Shown: piece after piece, positions 1 through 10,281 of the stretch
How positions within the stretch are numbered: the stretch's first letter is position 1
How the letters are laid out: each line of letters begins with the position of its first letter
Assembly (NCBI RefSeq): GCF_000754815.1
Contig: NZ_KN150747.1
Span: forward strand, 2,948,896-3,012,895
Direction: 5' to 3'
DNA from: Yersinia ruckeri ATCC 29473
Lineage (GTDB): Bacteria > Pseudomonadota > Gammaproteobacteria > Enterobacterales > Enterobacteriaceae
DNA: 64,000 nucleotides
Position numbers and translations under genes: made by a program
Notes under the pieces: model-generated
Told to the model about the DNA's origin: nothing
What the model saw: only the letters and a program-made list of their open reading frames with translations
Database searches by the model: none

Positions 1-708
1 ATTCTGGAATCTCGTGAAACCACCAGTGGCATGGAAACCCTCAACTTTATGGAACCGCAGATGGCAGCGGATCTGATTCGGGATGAGCATCCGCAGATCA
101 TTGCCACAATCTTGGTACACCTGAAGCGCGGTCAGGCTGCCGATATTCTGGCACTGTTCGACGAACGCCTGCGCAACGACGTTATGCTGCGTATCGCCAC
201 CTTTGGTGGTGTTCAGCCAGCGGCATTGGCCGAGTTAACCGAAGTCTTGAACAATCTGTTGGATGGCCAGAATCTTAAACGCAGCAAAATGGGCGGTATC
301 CGTACTGCGGCCGAGATTATCAACCTGATGAAAACCCAGCAGGAAGAAGCGGTTATGGACGCCATGCGCGAGTACGATGGCGAACTGGCGCAAAAAATCA
401 TCGACGAAATGTTCCTGTTCGAAAACCTGGTCAGTATCGACGACCGCAGCATTCAACGTTTGCTGCAAGAAATCGACTCCGAATCTCTATTGGTTGCATT
501 GAAAGGCTCGGATCAGGCATTGCGCGAACGCTTCCTCAGCAACATGTCTCTGCGTGCAGCCGAGATCCTCCGCGACGACTTGGCAACACGCGGGCCGGTA
601 CGGATGTCTCTGGTGGAAAACGAACAGAAAGCGATCCTGCTTATCGTCCGTCGTTTGGCGGAGAGTGGCGAAATCGTGATTGGCGGTGGCGAGGACATCT
701 ATGTCTGA
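1..708 (+). CDS. fliG: FliG, flagellar motor switch protein (5' end outside window)
   Basis: Reading frame is open from base 1, so the gene enters the window about 100 codons in; 235 residues remain of a family of about 330. FliG is the C-ring protein that touches the MotA stator and, with FliM and FliN, sets rotation direction and torque. The visible part holds the middle and C-terminal armadillo-like domains, including the EHPQ region of the middle domain (near base 85) and the charged C-terminal torque helix region ending in GGGEDIYV. The stop overlaps the start of fliH by 8 bp, indicating translational coupling in the fli operon. Confidence 0.97.
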   Translation: MLESRETTSGMETLNFMEPQMAADLIRDEHPQIIATILVHLKRGQAADILALFDERLRNDVMLRIATFGGVQPAALAELTEVLNNLLDGQNLKRSKMGGIRTAAEIINLMKTQQEEAVMDAMREYDGELAQKIIDEMFLFENLVSIDDRSIQRLLQEIDSESLLVALKGSDQALRERFLSNMSLRAAEILRDDLATRGPVRMSLVENEQKAILLIVRRLAESGEIVIGGGEDIYV

Positions 709-1414
709 TCAGCTTAACGCCCTGCCCTGGCAGCCTTGGTCACCCAAGGATTTTGCCAGCCAATTTGAAACTGCGCCCATCCCCCTACCTGAGGTAATAC
801 TCACGCAGTTTGATGGCGCAGAAGATGAGGAACAGCAACCCGATCAGCAGCAAGTGTTGCAAAGTCTACAACAGCAGGCGGAGCAACAAGGCCGCCAGCA
901 AGGTTTTGCCAAAGGATTGCAGGAAGGACTGGATCAAGGTTATCAGACAGGTCTGGCCGAAGGGCGTGAGCAAGGTATGCTGGAAGCACAAAAATTACAG
1001 GAACCGATGACGGCCCATTGGCAATCATTAGTCACTGATTTCCAGAACACTCTTGATTCTCTCGACAGCGTGATTGCTTCGCGTTTAATGCAACTGGCGC
1101 TGACGGCAGCCAAACAAATTCTCGGGCAACCAGCGATTTGCGACGGCACTGCGCTACTGGGGCAAATCCAGCAATTAATTCAGCAAGAGCCCATGTTTAA
1201 CGGTAAACCGCAACTGCGGGTGAATCCGGACGATTTGGCAATGGTCGAGCAACGTTTGGGCGCGACCCTTAGTCTGCACGGCTGGCGGTTGTTGGCCGAT
1301 AGTCAGATTCACGCAGGCGGTTGCAAAGTCAGTGCGGAAGAAGGCGATCTGGATGCCAGCGTAGCGACACGTTGGCATGAACTGTGCCGCCTGGCCGCAC
1401 CGGGAGAGGTGTAA
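701..1414 (+). CDS. fliH: FliH, flagellar export ATPase regulator
   Basis: 237 residues from the ATG that overlaps the fliG stop; a longer reading from TTG at 680 is less likely because the family begins near [13 protein letters not shown]. FliH is a cytoplasmic dimer that binds the ATPase FliI and docks it to the export gate through FlhA and FliN. The middle of the protein (about residues 45-105) is rich in Gln, Glu and Gly with repeated GxxxG-like spacing ([22 protein letters not shown]), a known FliH feature. The C-terminal half resembles the V/F-ATPase peripheral stalk. It ends one base into fliI. Confidence 0.96.
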   Translation: MSDQLNALPWQPWSPKDFASQFETAPIPLPEVILTQFDGAEDEEQQPDQQQVLQSLQQQAEQQGRQQGFAKGLQEGLDQGYQTGLAEGREQGMLEAQKLQEPMTAHWQSLVTDFQNTLDSLDSVIASRLMQLALTAAKQILGQPAICDGTALLGQIQQLIQQEPMFNGKPQLRVNPDDLAMVEQRLGATLSLHGWRLLADSQIHAGGCKVSAEEGDLDASVATRWHELCRLAAPGEV

Positions 1415-2778
1415 TGACCGCCCGTCTTGGCCGTTGGTTGTCTACATTGGACAAATTGGAAGAACGGATTGTTCAGTCACCGACGGTACGCCGTTATGGT
1501 CGACTGACTCGTGCAACCGGTCTGGTACTGGAAGCCACCGGTTTGCAGTTGCCGCTAGGCGCGACCTGCCTGATTGAACGCCACGATGGCGGTGAAGTGC
1601 AGGAAGTGGAAAGCGAAGTGGTCGGTTTCAACGGCCAGCGCCTATTTCTGATGCCACTGGAAGAAGTTGAAGGGATTGTGCCCGGCGCGCGGGTGTATGC
1701 CCGAATCACCGCCAATGGCAACTCTGCCAGTAAACAACTGCCTCTCGGCCCGGAATTACTCGGACGTGTGCTGGACGGTAGCGCCAAACCACTGGATGGC
1801 CTGCCAGCACCAGAAACCGGTTATCGTGCTCCGTTGATGACACCGCCGGTTAACCCATTGCAACGTACCGCTATCGAACAGGTTCTGGATGTGGGCGTAC
1901 GCACCATCAACGCCTTGCTGACTGTAGGTCGCGGCCAGCGTATGGGCCTGTTTGCCGGCTCAGGGGTAGGTAAAAGCGTCTTGCTCGGCATGATGGCTCG
2001 CTATACCCAAGCGGACGTCATTGTCGTTGGGCTGATTGGCGAACGTGGTCGTGAAGTCAAAGACTTTATTGAAAATATTCTGGGCGCTGAAGGTCGTGCC
2101 CGTTCAGTGGTGATTGCCGCACCGGCTGATGTTTCTCCGCTCCTGCGGATGCAGGGTGCCGCTTACGCGACCCGAATTGCCGAAGATTTCCGCGATCGCG
2201 GTCAGCACGTATTGCTGATTATGGATTCTCTGACCCGCTACGCCATGGCGCAACGTGAAATTGCCCTGGCCATTGGGGAGCCACCGGCAACCAAAGGCTA
2301 CCCGCCGTCCGTGTTTGCCAAATTACCGGCCTTGGTGGAACGCGCCGGTAACGGCGTCAGCGGTGGCGGCTCAATCACCGCTTTTTATACCGTGCTAACC
2401 GAGGGTGATGATCAGCAAGATCCGATTGCCGACTCTGCCCGAGCCATTCTGGATGGCCATGTGGTGTTATCCCGGCGTCTGGCTGAATCCGGTAACTATC
2501 CAGCCATTGATATCGAAGCGTCAATCAGCCGTGCCATGACATCGCTGATTGATGACAATCACTATAGCAAGGTTCGTCAGTTCAAGCAGTTGCTGGCGAG
2601 TTATCAGCGGAATCGTGACTTGGTTAGTGTCGGTGCTTATGCGGCGGGCAGTGATCCACTGCTGGATCGTGCGATCCTACTTTATCCGCAAATGGAAACT
2701 TTCTTGCAGCAAGGAATGTTTGAGCGAAGTGACTATGAAGATGCCTGTAAACATCTTAATGCACTGCTTCCCGGCTAA
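1414..2778 (+). CDS. fliI: FliI, flagellum-specific export ATPase
   Basis: 454 residues from the ATG that shares one base with the fliH stop (TAATG). FliI hydrolyses ATP to help unfold and hand over export substrates to the flagellar type III gate; it resembles F1-ATPase beta subunits. The Walker A loop AGSGVGKS lies at about residues 181-188, the Walker B strand VLLIMD ends at D271, and GERGREV follows the P-loop as in the family. The start agrees with the E. coli N-terminus (MTxRLxRWL). Length is normal. Confidence 0.98.
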   Translation: MTARLGRWLSTLDKLEERIVQSPTVRRYGRLTRATGLVLEATGLQLPLGATCLIERHDGGEVQEVESEVVGFNGQRLFLMPLEEVEGIVPGARVYARITANGNSASKQLPLGPELLGRVLDGSAKPLDGLPAPETGYRAPLMTPPVNPLQRTAIEQVLDVGVRTINALLTVGRGQRMGLFAGSGVGKSVLLGMMARYTQADVIVVGLIGERGREVKDFIENILGAEGRARSVVIAAPADVSPLLRMQGAAYATRIAEDFRDRGQHVLLIMDSLTRYAMAQREIALAIGEPPATKGYPPSVFAKLPALVERAGNGVSGGGSITAFYTVLTEGDDQQDPIADSARAILDGHVVLSRRLAESGNYPAIDIEASISRAMTSLIDDNHYSKVRQFKQLLASYQRNRDLVSVGAYAAGSDPLLDRAILLYPQMETFLQQGMFERSDYEDACKHLNALLPG

Positions 2779-2832
2779 TCGGACGTCAGCATGCTGACGC
2801 CGGTTTTCATTCTGTAATGAATGTGGAACACG

Positions 2833-3279
2833 ATGAAAAGTCAATCACCTCTTGTTACTCTGCGCGATTTGGCGCAGAAGGCCGTCGAAAAGGCCAGTAC
2901 ACAGTTGGGGCTGGTGCGCCAGTCGTACCTCCAGGCCGAGCAGCAATTAAATATGCTGCTTAACTATCAGGATGAGTATCGGGTCAAGCTAAACCATACC
3001 TTGTCCGATGGAATGGCTTCCTCAACCTGGCAGAATTACCAACAATTTATTCAGACGCTGGAACAAGCCATCGATCAGCATCGGCAGCAATTGTTGCAAT
3101 GGAACCAACGGGTAGATCAAGCCGTGAAACATTGGCAAGAGAAACAGCAGCGGTTAAATGCGTTCGAAACATTGCAGGAACGGGCGGAAATCACCCAACG
3201 CCACCATGAAAACCGTATGGATCAAAAACTGATGGATGAGTTTGCTCAACGCAGCTCACAAAGGAGCCTTAATTCATGA
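2833..3279 (+). CDS. fliJ: FliJ, flagellar export chaperone
   Basis: 148 residues. The ATG at 2833 is preferred over the in-frame ATG at 2821 because a GGA lies at the right distance only from the second and the family starts near xxLATLKDLAE. FliJ is a coiled-coil protein that inserts into the FliI hexamer like a rotary stalk, binds FlhA and recycles chaperones. The protein is almost wholly helical, Gln/Glu/Arg rich and ends with the family motif ENRMDQKLMDEFAQR. Its stop overlaps the fliK start by 4 bp (ATGA). Confidence 0.95.
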   Translation: MKSQSPLVTLRDLAQKAVEKASTQLGLVRQSYLQAEQQLNMLLNYQDEYRVKLNHTLSDGMASSTWQNYQQFIQTLEQAIDQHRQQLLQWNQRVDQAVKHWQEKQQRLNAFETLQERAEITQRHHENRMDQKLMDEFAQRSSQRSLNS

Positions 3280-4625
3280 ATCTGTCTGTACTGCCCGGCG
3301 TTAGCACTCCCGTTGAAACTGACGGTGCAGCCTCTTCATCAATTGCCACGCTGTTCAGCGATGCCGGTTTACCGGCCGATTTTGCCGAACTCCTGGGCGG
3401 GCAACTCAGCCAATTGGCACAAAAACTGGATGCCACAGACGCCAGATCGTTGAAATCTTCGTTAGCTGCCGTCACCGGCCAAATTGCCGATACTGACGCA
3501 GAGATGACCCATCAGGGCAGTAGCAAACTGAATCAATTACTGGCGGCACTGGGTGATATGACGGCCACCCTGCCCGCCGGATTGACTCATGCCGGGCAGA
3601 CTGACGCAGCCGGAGCCAAGAAAACAGCCGTTGATGATGATAAGAAAACCGATGTTCGAACGGATAAACCAGAACTGAATCCATTGCATACCCTGCTGGC
3701 GATGCTGCCGCATCAGGTAGCAACGACCCTGGCCAGCGGAAATAGCCTGAAATCTGCTTTGACCGCACAGGAAAATCTGTCGGCCAAGGGACCCGCATCC
3801 GGCAAAGACCAAGCTCTGATTGGCCTGTTGGGAGTCTCTGGGCAGGATAATGAATTGGGTACATTATTGAGTCGCGGTCAGCAAGATACCAATGGTAAAG
3901 CCACCGCCGATTTATTGGCCGGTGTCAAAACTAAAATCGATAAAGCCGATGTACGCCCGGATCGAGCTAACGCTCAGTCTCACGACAGCGCAGCCAGTAA
4001 AACAGCAGCCTTGAATGCATTAGTGGCACCGACCGATGCGACCAATAACGCGGATAAAACCTTACTCACCAGCACAATCACACCGTCGCTGCCTCCGGTA
4101 TCCAGCCCGGTAATCGCGGCACCCACCGGTGGTCAAGTAATGGCACCGGTGGCCGGTCACCTGACAGCACAGTTAGGCAGTCAAGAATGGCAGCAGGCGT
4201 TAGGCCAGCAAGTGTTAATGTTTAGCCGTAATGGCCAGCAAAACGCAGAGTTGCGTTTGCATCCGCAAGAATTAGGCGCCCTGCAAATCAGTCTGAAGAT
4301 TGAAGATAATCAGGCACAGTTGCACTTTGCTTCAGCTCACGGTCAGGTGCGAGCCGCACTGGAAGCGGCACTGCCAGGTTTACGTCATGCGCTGGCAGAA
4401 AGTGGCATTCAGTTGGGACAAAGTAGCGTCAGCAGCGAAGGTTCTTCGCAGTGGCAGCAAGCCCAACAACAGCAGCAACAACAAAATCAGCAAAATTATG
4501 CCGCCAATGGTCAACCGTCATACGGCGAAATCAGCGGGGAAAGCGATATGTTAACGCCGCTGACTACGCCAGCCGCGTTACAATCTTTGGCTTCTGGCAA
4601 CGGTGGTGTTGATATTTTCGCCTAA
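3276..4625 (+). CDS. fliK: FliK, hook-length control protein
   Basis: 449 residues. FliK is exported during hook growth as a molecular ruler, and its C-terminal domain then contacts FlhB to switch export from rod/hook to filament substrates. The N-terminal two thirds are low-complexity, Ala/Thr/Asp rich. The compact Flg_hook domain lies near residues 300-390 and contains the conserved run ELRLHPQELGALQISLKI. It is followed by a Gln-rich stretch near residues 388-405. It is longer than the E. coli protein (375), and FliK length varies with hook length. A weak terminator follows. Confidence 0.93.
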   Translation: MNLSVLPGVSTPVETDGAASSSIATLFSDAGLPADFAELLGGQLSQLAQKLDATDARSLKSSLAAVTGQIADTDAEMTHQGSSKLNQLLAALGDMTATLPAGLTHAGQTDAAGAKKTAVDDDKKTDVRTDKPELNPLHTLLAMLPHQVATTLASGNSLKSALTAQENLSAKGPASGKDQALIGLLGVSGQDNELGTLLSRGQQDTNGKATADLLAGVKTKIDKADVRPDRANAQSHDSAASKTAALNALVAPTDATNNADKTLLTSTITPSLPPVSSPVIAAPTGGQVMAPVAGHLTAQLGSQEWQQALGQQVLMFSRNGQQNAELRLHPQELGALQISLKIEDNQAQLHFASAHGQVRAALEAALPGLRHALAESGIQLGQSSVSSEGSSQWQQAQQQQQQQNQQNYAANGQPSYGEISGESDMLTPLTTPAALQSLASGNGGVDIFA

Positions 4626-4634
4626 AATTGAACA

Positions 4635-4657
4635 AACGGGCGAGCTAGGCCGTTTTT
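4635..4657 (+). terminator. Weak terminator after fliK
   Basis: Short stem AACGG / CCGTT separated by 10 nt and running into five T residues, 10 bp after the fliK stop. It separates fliFGHIJK-type from fliLMNOPQR-type transcription. The stem is short, so termination may be partial. Confidence 0.4.
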
Positions 4658-4819
4658 CCCCACCTATTCTGCCTATTGCTGGCCGGGATACGCGGGATAA
4701 TCATAGCCAATATTCGTTTAGCGCGGGCAGGTTGTCGGAAGTGGCCAAGGTGGCGTCATCCTTCAACAGGTATACCCGCGTTATTATGCAGATACACGAA
4801 ACAGGAATTTGTCTTCCCC

Positions 4820-5290
4820 ATGTCTGATAATACCTTCCCGGCCAAGCGTAAAAGTTCAATCTGGGTAATTCTGCTGGTTCTGATCGCCGTGGCATCTGCT
4901 GCGGGCGGTGGCTATAGCTGGTGGATGCTGCACAACAGTAAACCGATCAATGCTAAACCCGCCCCAGTCGCACCGGTGTTTATGGCTCTCGATACCTTCA
5001 CGGTTAATCTGATTACACCAGACAATAACCTGGATCGCGTACTGTATATTGGTTTGACTCTACGCCTGCCTGATGAAAATACCCGCCGCGCGTTGAATGA
5101 CTATTTACCGGAAGTACGCAGCCGTTTACTGTTGCTGTTGTCTCGCCAAACTGCGGAAAGCTTGACCAATGAAGAAGGCAAGCAATTGTTAATCAAGCAA
5201 ATTAAAACCGTCCTCAGCCCGGCAATGGTTAAAGGCCAACCTAATCAGGTAATCAGCGACGTGCTGTTTACCGCATTCATACTGCGATAA
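4820..5290 (+). CDS. fliL: FliL, basal-body stator-associated membrane protein
   Basis: 156 residues from ATG 4820; the in-frame upstream reading is intergenic sequence. FliL is a single-pass inner membrane protein near the stator units that supports motor torque and swarming. One N-terminal membrane helix is visible at about residues 13-33 ([20 protein letters not shown]) after a basic cytoplasmic tail, followed by a periplasmic stomatin-like domain. It opens the fliLMNOPQR block after a 194-bp gap, in which a class 2 promoter is expected but I could not assign one. Confidence 0.95.
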   Translation: MSDNTFPAKRKSSIWVILLVLIAVASAAGGGYSWWMLHNSKPINAKPAPVAPVFMALDTFTVNLITPDNNLDRVLYIGLTLRLPDENTRRALNDYLPEVRSRLLLLLSRQTAESLTNEEGKQLLIKQIKTVLSPAMVKGQPNQVISDVLFTAFILR

Positions 5291-5295
5291 TCATT

Positions 5296-6300
5296 ATGGG
5301 CGACAGCATACTTTCACAAGCAGAAATTGATGCACTGTTAAACGGCGATAGCGGTAACGATGAACCGGTTGCCGTGGTTGGCAACGACAGTGATGTCAAA
5401 CCATACGATCCAACAACCCAGCGCCGTGTGGTGCGTGAGCGTCTTCATGCGCTGGAGATCATCAATGAACGTTTTGCCCGTCACTTCCGCATGGGGTTGT
5501 TTAACCTGCTGCGTCGCAGTCCGGACATAACGGTCGGGCCGATTAAAATTCAGCCTTACCATGAATTTGCCCGCAACCTGCCGGTTCCTACCAACCTGAA
5601 CCTGGTGCATCTCAAGCCACTGCGCGGTACCGCGCTGTTTGTGTTTGAGCCAAGCTTGGTATTTATTGCCGTGGATAACCTGTTCGGCGGGGATGGTCGA
5701 TTCCCCACCAAGGTTGAAGGCCGCGAGTTCACCCATACTGAGCAGCGGGTGATTACCCGAATGTTGCGTTTGGCGCTGGACGCTTACCGCGACGCTTGGG
5801 GCGCGATTTACAAAATCGATGTGGAATATGTCCGTTCCGAAATTCAGGTGAAGTTTACCAACATCACGACTTCGCCAAACGACATTGTAGTCACGACTCC
5901 ATTCCATGTAGAGATCGGTGCACTGAGCGGCGAATTCAACATCTGTATTCCTTTTGCCATGATTGAACCGCTGCGCGAGTTACTGACCAATCCACCATTG
6001 GAAAACTCCCGTCAGGAAGATAGCAACTGGCGCGAAACCCTGGTGAAACAGGTTCAGCACTCTGAGCTGGAATTGGTGGCCAACTTTGCCGAGATTCCGC
6101 TGCGATTATCCCAGATTCTAAAACTGAAACCGGGTGACGTATTACCGATAGACAAGCCGGACCGGCTAATTGCCCATGTTGACGGCGTGCCGGTACTGAC
6201 CAGTCAGTACGGGACATTAAATGGGCAATATGCCCTCCGTGTTGAACATCTGATTAACCCTATTTTGAATGCTCTGAATGAGGAACAGCCTAATGAGTGA
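5296..6300 (+). CDS. fliM: FliM, motor switch protein and CheY-P receptor
   Basis: 334 residues, starting 5 bp after fliL. The N-terminal peptide ILSQAEIDALLNG is the conserved CheY-P binding segment. The middle CheC-like domain has the GGxG-type loop FGGDGRFP, and the C-terminal domain resembles FliN. FliM forms the C-ring wall between FliG and FliN and turns CheY-P binding into clockwise rotation. The stop overlaps the fliN start by 8 bp. Confidence 0.98.
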   Translation: MGDSILSQAEIDALLNGDSGNDEPVAVVGNDSDVKPYDPTTQRRVVRERLHALEIINERFARHFRMGLFNLLRRSPDITVGPIKIQPYHEFARNLPVPTNLNLVHLKPLRGTALFVFEPSLVFIAVDNLFGGDGRFPTKVEGREFTHTEQRVITRMLRLALDAYRDAWGAIYKIDVEYVRSEIQVKFTNITTSPNDIVVTTPFHVEIGALSGEFNICIPFAMIEPLRELLTNPPLENSRQEDSNWRETLVKQVQHSELELVANFAEIPLRLSQILKLKPGDVLPIDKPDRLIAHVDGVPVLTSQYGTLNGQYALRVEHLINPILNALNEEQPNE

Positions 6301-6709
6301 CCCTAAGCTGCCGTCTGGCGATGGAAAGGAATCCGTGGAGGATCTGTGGGCTGATGCATTTAATGAGCAGCAAGCTACAGAAAAACCAGCGGCAACAACC
6401 GAAGGCGTATTTAAGTCGCTTGAGGCACAGGATGCACTAGGTAATTTGCAGGAAATCGATCTGATCCTGGATATTCCAGTGAAACTGTCTGTTGAACTGG
6501 GTCGCACCAAAATGACCATCAAAGAACTGCTGCGTCTGTCTCAAGGCTCGGTCGTGTCTCTGGATGGGTTGGCGGGTGAACCATTGGATATCCTGATTAA
6601 CGGTTATTTGATTGCTCAGGGCGAAGTTGTCGTCGTCGCCGATAAATACGGTGTCCGTATTACCGATATTATCACTCCGTCTGAACGTATGCGTCGTCTG
6701 AGCCGTTAA
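6293..6709 (+). CDS. fliN: FliN, motor switch protein
   Basis: 138 residues from the ATG inside the fliM end. The C-terminal SpoA-type domain (about residues 55-138) is almost the enterobacterial consensus, for example LGRTKMTIKELLRL and ITPSERMRRLSR. The N-terminal 50 residues are acidic and variable. FliN forms the base of the C-ring and docks FliH-FliI for export. It shares one base with fliO (TAATG). Confidence 0.98.
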   Translation: MSDPKLPSGDGKESVEDLWADAFNEQQATEKPAATTEGVFKSLEAQDALGNLQEIDLILDIPVKLSVELGRTKMTIKELLRLSQGSVVSLDGLAGEPLDILINGYLIAQGEVVVVADKYGVRITDIITPSERMRRLSR

Positions 6710-7146
6710 TGAGCGAAGCGCAAACGCCGGTGACCGGATTCGCCAGCACTCACCCCGGCGTAAGTAGCCAGAGTAGTGTTCCCGCCGCACCAGCTATGCC
6801 GGCGGGTTCAGTATTGACCCAGGTCGGTAGCGTTCTCGGCGGCGTTATTTTGCTGATTTTATTCGGAGCCTGGTTGATAAAACGACTGGGTTTTGCACCA
6901 CAGGCACGTAACAACAAATTGCTGAACGTGCGCGGCAGTTGCCAGGTAGGTCAACGTGAGCGGGTGGTGATTGTTGAAGTCGATAACACCTGGCTGGTGC
7001 TGGGCGTCACGGCACAGCAAATCACGCCGCTGCATACTTTATCCAGCCCACCACCTGAGTTAACCGCCACGCCAGACAGCACTAAACCGGCTGATTTTCG
7101 TCAGCTGTTGCAAAAAATTCTGAAACATCCGGAAAAATCAGCATGA
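6709..7146 (+). CDS. fliO: FliO, export gate assembly factor
   Basis: 145 residues. FliO is a small membrane protein that promotes assembly of FliP into the FliPQR gate and is absent from the finished structure. One hydrophobic segment at about residues 37-60 ([19 protein letters not shown]) is flanked by a Ser/Ala-rich N-terminus and a cytoplasmic domain with the family motif [12 protein letters not shown]. It overlaps fliP by 4 bp. Confidence 0.93.
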   Translation: MSEAQTPVTGFASTHPGVSSQSSVPAAPAMPAGSVLTQVGSVLGGVILLILFGAWLIKRLGFAPQARNNKLLNVRGSCQVGQRERVVIVEVDNTWLVLGVTAQQITPLHTLSSPPPELTATPDSTKPADFRQLLQKILKHPEKSA

Positions 7147-7934
7147 TGTCCCTGCACTGTGAATCCAAAGCCACTTTCGCCCTAACGGTACGGATACGTC
7201 GTCTGTTGACCACGCTATTGACTTTCGCCACGCTGCTGGTTTCACCTGCGGTGTGCGCACAATTACCGGGCATCATCAGCCAACCGCTAGCTAACGGCGG
7301 ACAGAGCTGGTCACTACCGGTACAAACATTAGTCCTCATCACGTCCCTCAGCTTCTTGCCGGCGGCATTGCTGATGATGACCAGTTTTACCCGCATTATT
7401 ATTGTCCTCGGTCTATTGCGTAACGCCTTGGGTACGCCGTCTGCGCCACCCAATCAGGTGATGCTCGGACTGGCACTGTTTTTGACTTTCTTTATCATGT
7501 CACCGGTATTCGACAAGGTTTATCAGGATGCTTATCTGCCGTTCAGTCAGGATAAGATCAGTATGGATATTGCGATTGATAAAGGGGCACAGCCGCTGCG
7601 GGAGTTTATGTTACGCCAAACCCGCGAAACCGATTTGGCGCTGTACGCGCGTCTGGCAAATATGCCGGCATTTGAAGGCCCGGAAGCAGTACCGATGCGA
7701 ATTTTGCTACCCGCCTATGTCACCAGTGAATTGAAAACTGCCTTCCAGATCGGGTTTACCGTTTTTATTCCTTTTCTGATCATTGACTTGGTAGTGGCCA
7801 GCGTATTGATGGCTCTCGGTATGATGATGGTACCGCCGGCAACCATATCGCTACCCTTTAAGCTGATGTTGTTTGTTCTGGTCGACGGCTGGCAACTGCT
7901 GCTCGGATCGCTGGCGCAAAGTTTCTACAGTTAA
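7143..7934 (+). CDS. fliP: FliP, flagellar export gate protein
   Basis: 263 residues from ATG 7143; ATG 7146 is a possible alternative. FliP forms the core of the export gate with FliQ and FliR and, unusually for the gate, has a cleavable signal peptide, seen here as a basic start then a hydrophobic run ending near VCAQ (about residue 40). The signatures [20 protein letters not shown] and [15 protein letters not shown] are present. The N-terminus before the signal is about 15 residues longer than in E. coli. Confidence 0.96.
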   Translation: MMSLHCESKATFALTVRIRRLLTTLLTFATLLVSPAVCAQLPGIISQPLANGGQSWSLPVQTLVLITSLSFLPAALLMMTSFTRIIIVLGLLRNALGTPSAPPNQVMLGLALFLTFFIMSPVFDKVYQDAYLPFSQDKISMDIAIDKGAQPLREFMLRQTRETDLALYARLANMPAFEGPEAVPMRILLPAYVTSELKTAFQIGFTVFIPFLIIDLVVASVLMALGMMMVPPATISLPFKLMLFVLVDGWQLLLGSLAQSFYS

Positions 7935-7975
7935 TCTCCCACGACATCGGCAACACACTTTACAGAAGGTAGGCA

Positions 7976-8245
7976 ATGACTCCTGAATCGGTAATGGCAC
8001 TTGGCACCGAGGCCATGAAAATTGCCTTGGCACTGGCCGCTCCACTGCTACTGGCGGCGTTGATCAGCGGTTTGCTGGTCAGTTTGCTACAGGCAGCGAC
8101 GCAGATTAACGAAATGACCTTATCTTTCATTCCGAAGATTCTGGCCGTTTTTGCCACCATGGTCATCGCTGGGCCGTGGATGTTGAACCTGATTTTGGAT
8201 TATATGCGCAATCTGTTCACCAGCCTGCCAACGCTGATCGGCTAA
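7976..8245 (+). CDS. fliQ: FliQ, flagellar export gate protein
   Basis: 89 residues with two membrane helices (about 15-40 and 50-75). FliQ packs around the FliP-FliR core of the export gate. The motif [18 protein letters not shown] is the family signature. The start is preceded by AGAAGGTAGGCA, a good ribosome site. Two bases separate it from fliR. Confidence 0.97.
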   Translation: MTPESVMALGTEAMKIALALAAPLLLAALISGLLVSLLQAATQINEMTLSFIPKILAVFATMVIAGPWMLNLILDYMRNLFTSLPTLIG

Positions 8246-8247
8246 GT

Positions 8248-9030
8248 ATGCTCTCTTTTGATACCAGCCAACTCAGTCATTTGGTCAGCCAGTATTTCTG
8301 GCCGTTGGTGCGTGTGCTGGCATTGATCAGCACCGCGCCGGTTCTGAATGAAAAATCTATCAACCGCAAGGTCAAGGTCGGTTTGGCCGTGATGATCACC
8401 ATTCTGATCGCCCCTTCCCTGCCACCCATTGCAATTCCTGTCTTTTCTGTCGGCGCTATCTGGGTGTTGATGCAGCAGGTCTTAATTGGCATTGCCATCG
8501 GCCTGACCATGCAGTTTGCCTTTGCGGCAATCCGCCTGGCGGGGGAAATCATCGGTTTGCAAATGGGGCTGTCCTTTGCCACTTTCTTTGATCCCTCCGG
8601 TGGCCCTAACATGCCAGTATTGGCTCGTTTGCTCAATTTACTGGCCATGCTACTGTTTTTATCGTTGAACGGACATCTCTGGATGATTTCGATGTTGGCT
8701 GACAGTTTCCATACGCTACCGATCCAATTTGCACCGCTTAACGGCGGGGGATTCCGCGCGCTGACCGAAATCGGATCGCTGATTTTCCTCAGCGGATTGA
8801 TGCTGGCTCTACCGATGATCACCATTCTACTCACCCTGAACATGGCGCTGGGTATGCTGAACCGCATGACGCCACAGTTGTCGGTGTTCGTGATCGGTTT
8901 TCCTCTGACGCTGACTATCGGCATGCTAACGCTGGGTCTCATCATGCCTGCGCTGGCACCTTACTGCGAACACCTATTCGGCGAATTCTTTGATCGGCTG
9001 GCCGGCGTAGTCGGCGGCATGGCCGGATAA
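8248..9030 (+). CDS. fliR: FliR, flagellar export gate protein
   Basis: 260 residues from ATG 8248; a longer in-frame reading runs back into fliQ and is not used. FliR is a multi-pass membrane protein with about six hydrophobic segments that completes the FliP5Q4R1 gate and contacts FlhB. The motif [20 protein letters not shown] is typical. It is the last gene of this fli block and is convergent with flgL. Confidence 0.97.
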   Translation: MLSFDTSQLSHLVSQYFWPLVRVLALISTAPVLNEKSINRKVKVGLAVMITILIAPSLPPIAIPVFSVGAIWVLMQQVLIGIAIGLTMQFAFAAIRLAGEIIGLQMGLSFATFFDPSGGPNMPVLARLLNLLAMLLFLSLNGHLWMISMLADSFHTLPIQFAPLNGGGFRALTEIGSLIFLSGLMLALPMITILLTLNMALGMLNRMTPQLSVFVIGFPLTLTIGMLTLGLIMPALAPYCEHLFGEFFDRLAGVVGGMAG

Positions 9031-9102
9031 ATCCCCCGCTGAATCCGTGGTCTGAGTCGTTTTGCTGGGTTCCGCCTTGATCAAGCCGCGGATAAAAAAG
9101 AA

Positions 9103-9143
9103 GGTATGCCATCCCAAACCTTAGTGGGAAAAGATGGCATACC
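9103..9143 (-). terminator. Terminator of the flgKL operon
   Basis: Perfect 11-bp arms GGTATGCCATC / GATGGCATACC, with an inner CCCA/TGGG pairing. Read on the minus strand the stem is followed by TTCTTTTTTATC, so it works mainly for flgL. It lies in the 183-bp convergent gap between fliR and flgL. Confidence 0.75.
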
Positions 9144-9213
9144 GAAAAGTGTACCCGGTTTAAGCACACCTAAGGGGAACCCGCCGAACGCGTCAGCGGG
9201 GTAAGAACGCGGA

Positions 9214-10200
9214 TTAACGATTAAGCTGGAACAGAGACATGCCTTGCATATCAGAGAAAGACTTATAAGAAGCTTGTAGTGCAGCTTGCTGCATAACATA
9301 GGACGAAATGGCAGCATTCCAGTCCACGTCCACCAAATCACTGAGGCGCTGTTTATTCACCAGCGTGCGATCACTGCCCAAGCTATCCAGACTGTCTAAC
9401 TCCTGCAATTGCGTACCGATCTCAGCCTGCACTGATAACATATTATTCAATGAGTTATCTAACCCGCGGATCCCTTTATCCAGTTCAGCAGAGGCTTGCT
9501 GCTTCACCGCATCTGATGCTCCGGCCATCGGCGTTTTCAGTGATTTCAGTACTGTATCAATCGTATTGAAAATATTGCTTTCCGAGGCTGGCGTAGCGCC
9601 AGTCACTGGATCGGTAGGTTCAGGACGTGAATTAGCGGTCAGGGAAGTAAAGACGCCAGAACCGGTGTGACCCACAGCCATTGAGCGGCTGGAATCAACC
9701 TGTTGAGTCTGAGCTACATCGCCACCTTTATAAGTCACTGCGCCAGTCACCGGATCCGCAACGAAAGGTATTGTATCGTTTTTAAATCCGGCGAACATAT
9801 AACGCCCGTTGCCGTCAGTGGAGTTAGCCTGATTCAGCAATTGGTCTTTTAAACCCTGTAGCTGAGTAGCATAAGATGCACGGTCATCGTCACTCAAAGA
9901 ATCTTTACTGGCACTGATAACCAGAGTCTGAATCTGCTGCACCGTGCTGGTCACCTGAGATAACACCGTGGTTTCCAACGATGAGCTTTGGCGCGCATAG
10001 CTACGAGCCAGTCCATACTGACTATTCTCTGATTCGGCCTGAGATACCATAACCGCCTGTGAGGCCGCCATTGGATCATCCGAAGGGTTAATTACCCGTT
10101 TGCCAGCAGATAATTGCTCACCTGAGTGCAACCACAGGGATTGGGCATCAATGATGCCTCGCATATTTTGCTGATACAGCATGCTGGTACTTAAGCGCAC
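9214..10200 (-). CDS. flgL: FlgL, hook-filament junction protein 2 (HAP3)
   Basis: 328 residues. FlgL lies between FlgK and flagellin. It has the flagellin-like N-terminal motif MRLSTSMLYQQNMRGI and a C-terminal helical repeat ending SLFQLNR. The central part (about 150-230) is variable. Exported by the flagellar system with chaperone FlgN. Transcribed with flgK from a sigma-28 promoter upstream of flgK. Confidence 0.96.
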   Translation of the reverse strand: MRLSTSMLYQQNMRGIIDAQSLWLHSGEQLSAGKRVINPSDDPMAASQAVMVSQAESENSQYGLARSYARQSSSLETTVLSQVTSTVQQIQTLVISASKDSLSDDDRASYATQLQGLKDQLLNQANSTDGNGRYMFAGFKNDTIPFVADPVTGAVTYKGGDVAQTQQVDSSRSMAVGHTGSGVFTSLTANSRPEPTDPVTGATPASESNIFNTIDTVLKSLKTPMAGASDAVKQQASAELDKGIRGLDNSLNNMLSVQAEIGTQLQELDSLDSLGSDRTLVNKQRLSDLVDVDWNAAISSYVMQQAALQASYKSFSDMQGMSLFQLNR

Positions 10201-10220
10201 GATGTCAGTTCCTTTTAGCG

Positions 10221-10250
10221 ACTGTTCTGCATGATATTTCGCAGAACAGT
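10221..10250. repeat. Perfect inverted repeat between flgK and flgL
   Basis: 10-bp perfect arms ACTGTTCTGC / GCAGAACAGT with a 10-nt spacer in the 81-bp flgK-flgL gap. No T-run follows on the minus strand, so it is more likely an mRNA hairpin that tunes flgL levels or stability than a terminator. Confidence 0.6.
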
Positions 10251-10281
10251 GATTGAATATTTACCCCCGAAGGGATCGGTT

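Noticed and set aside
4676-4819. N-terminal extension of FliL
   Set aside because: In-frame but basic, non-conserved sequence; the membrane protein starts normally at 4820.
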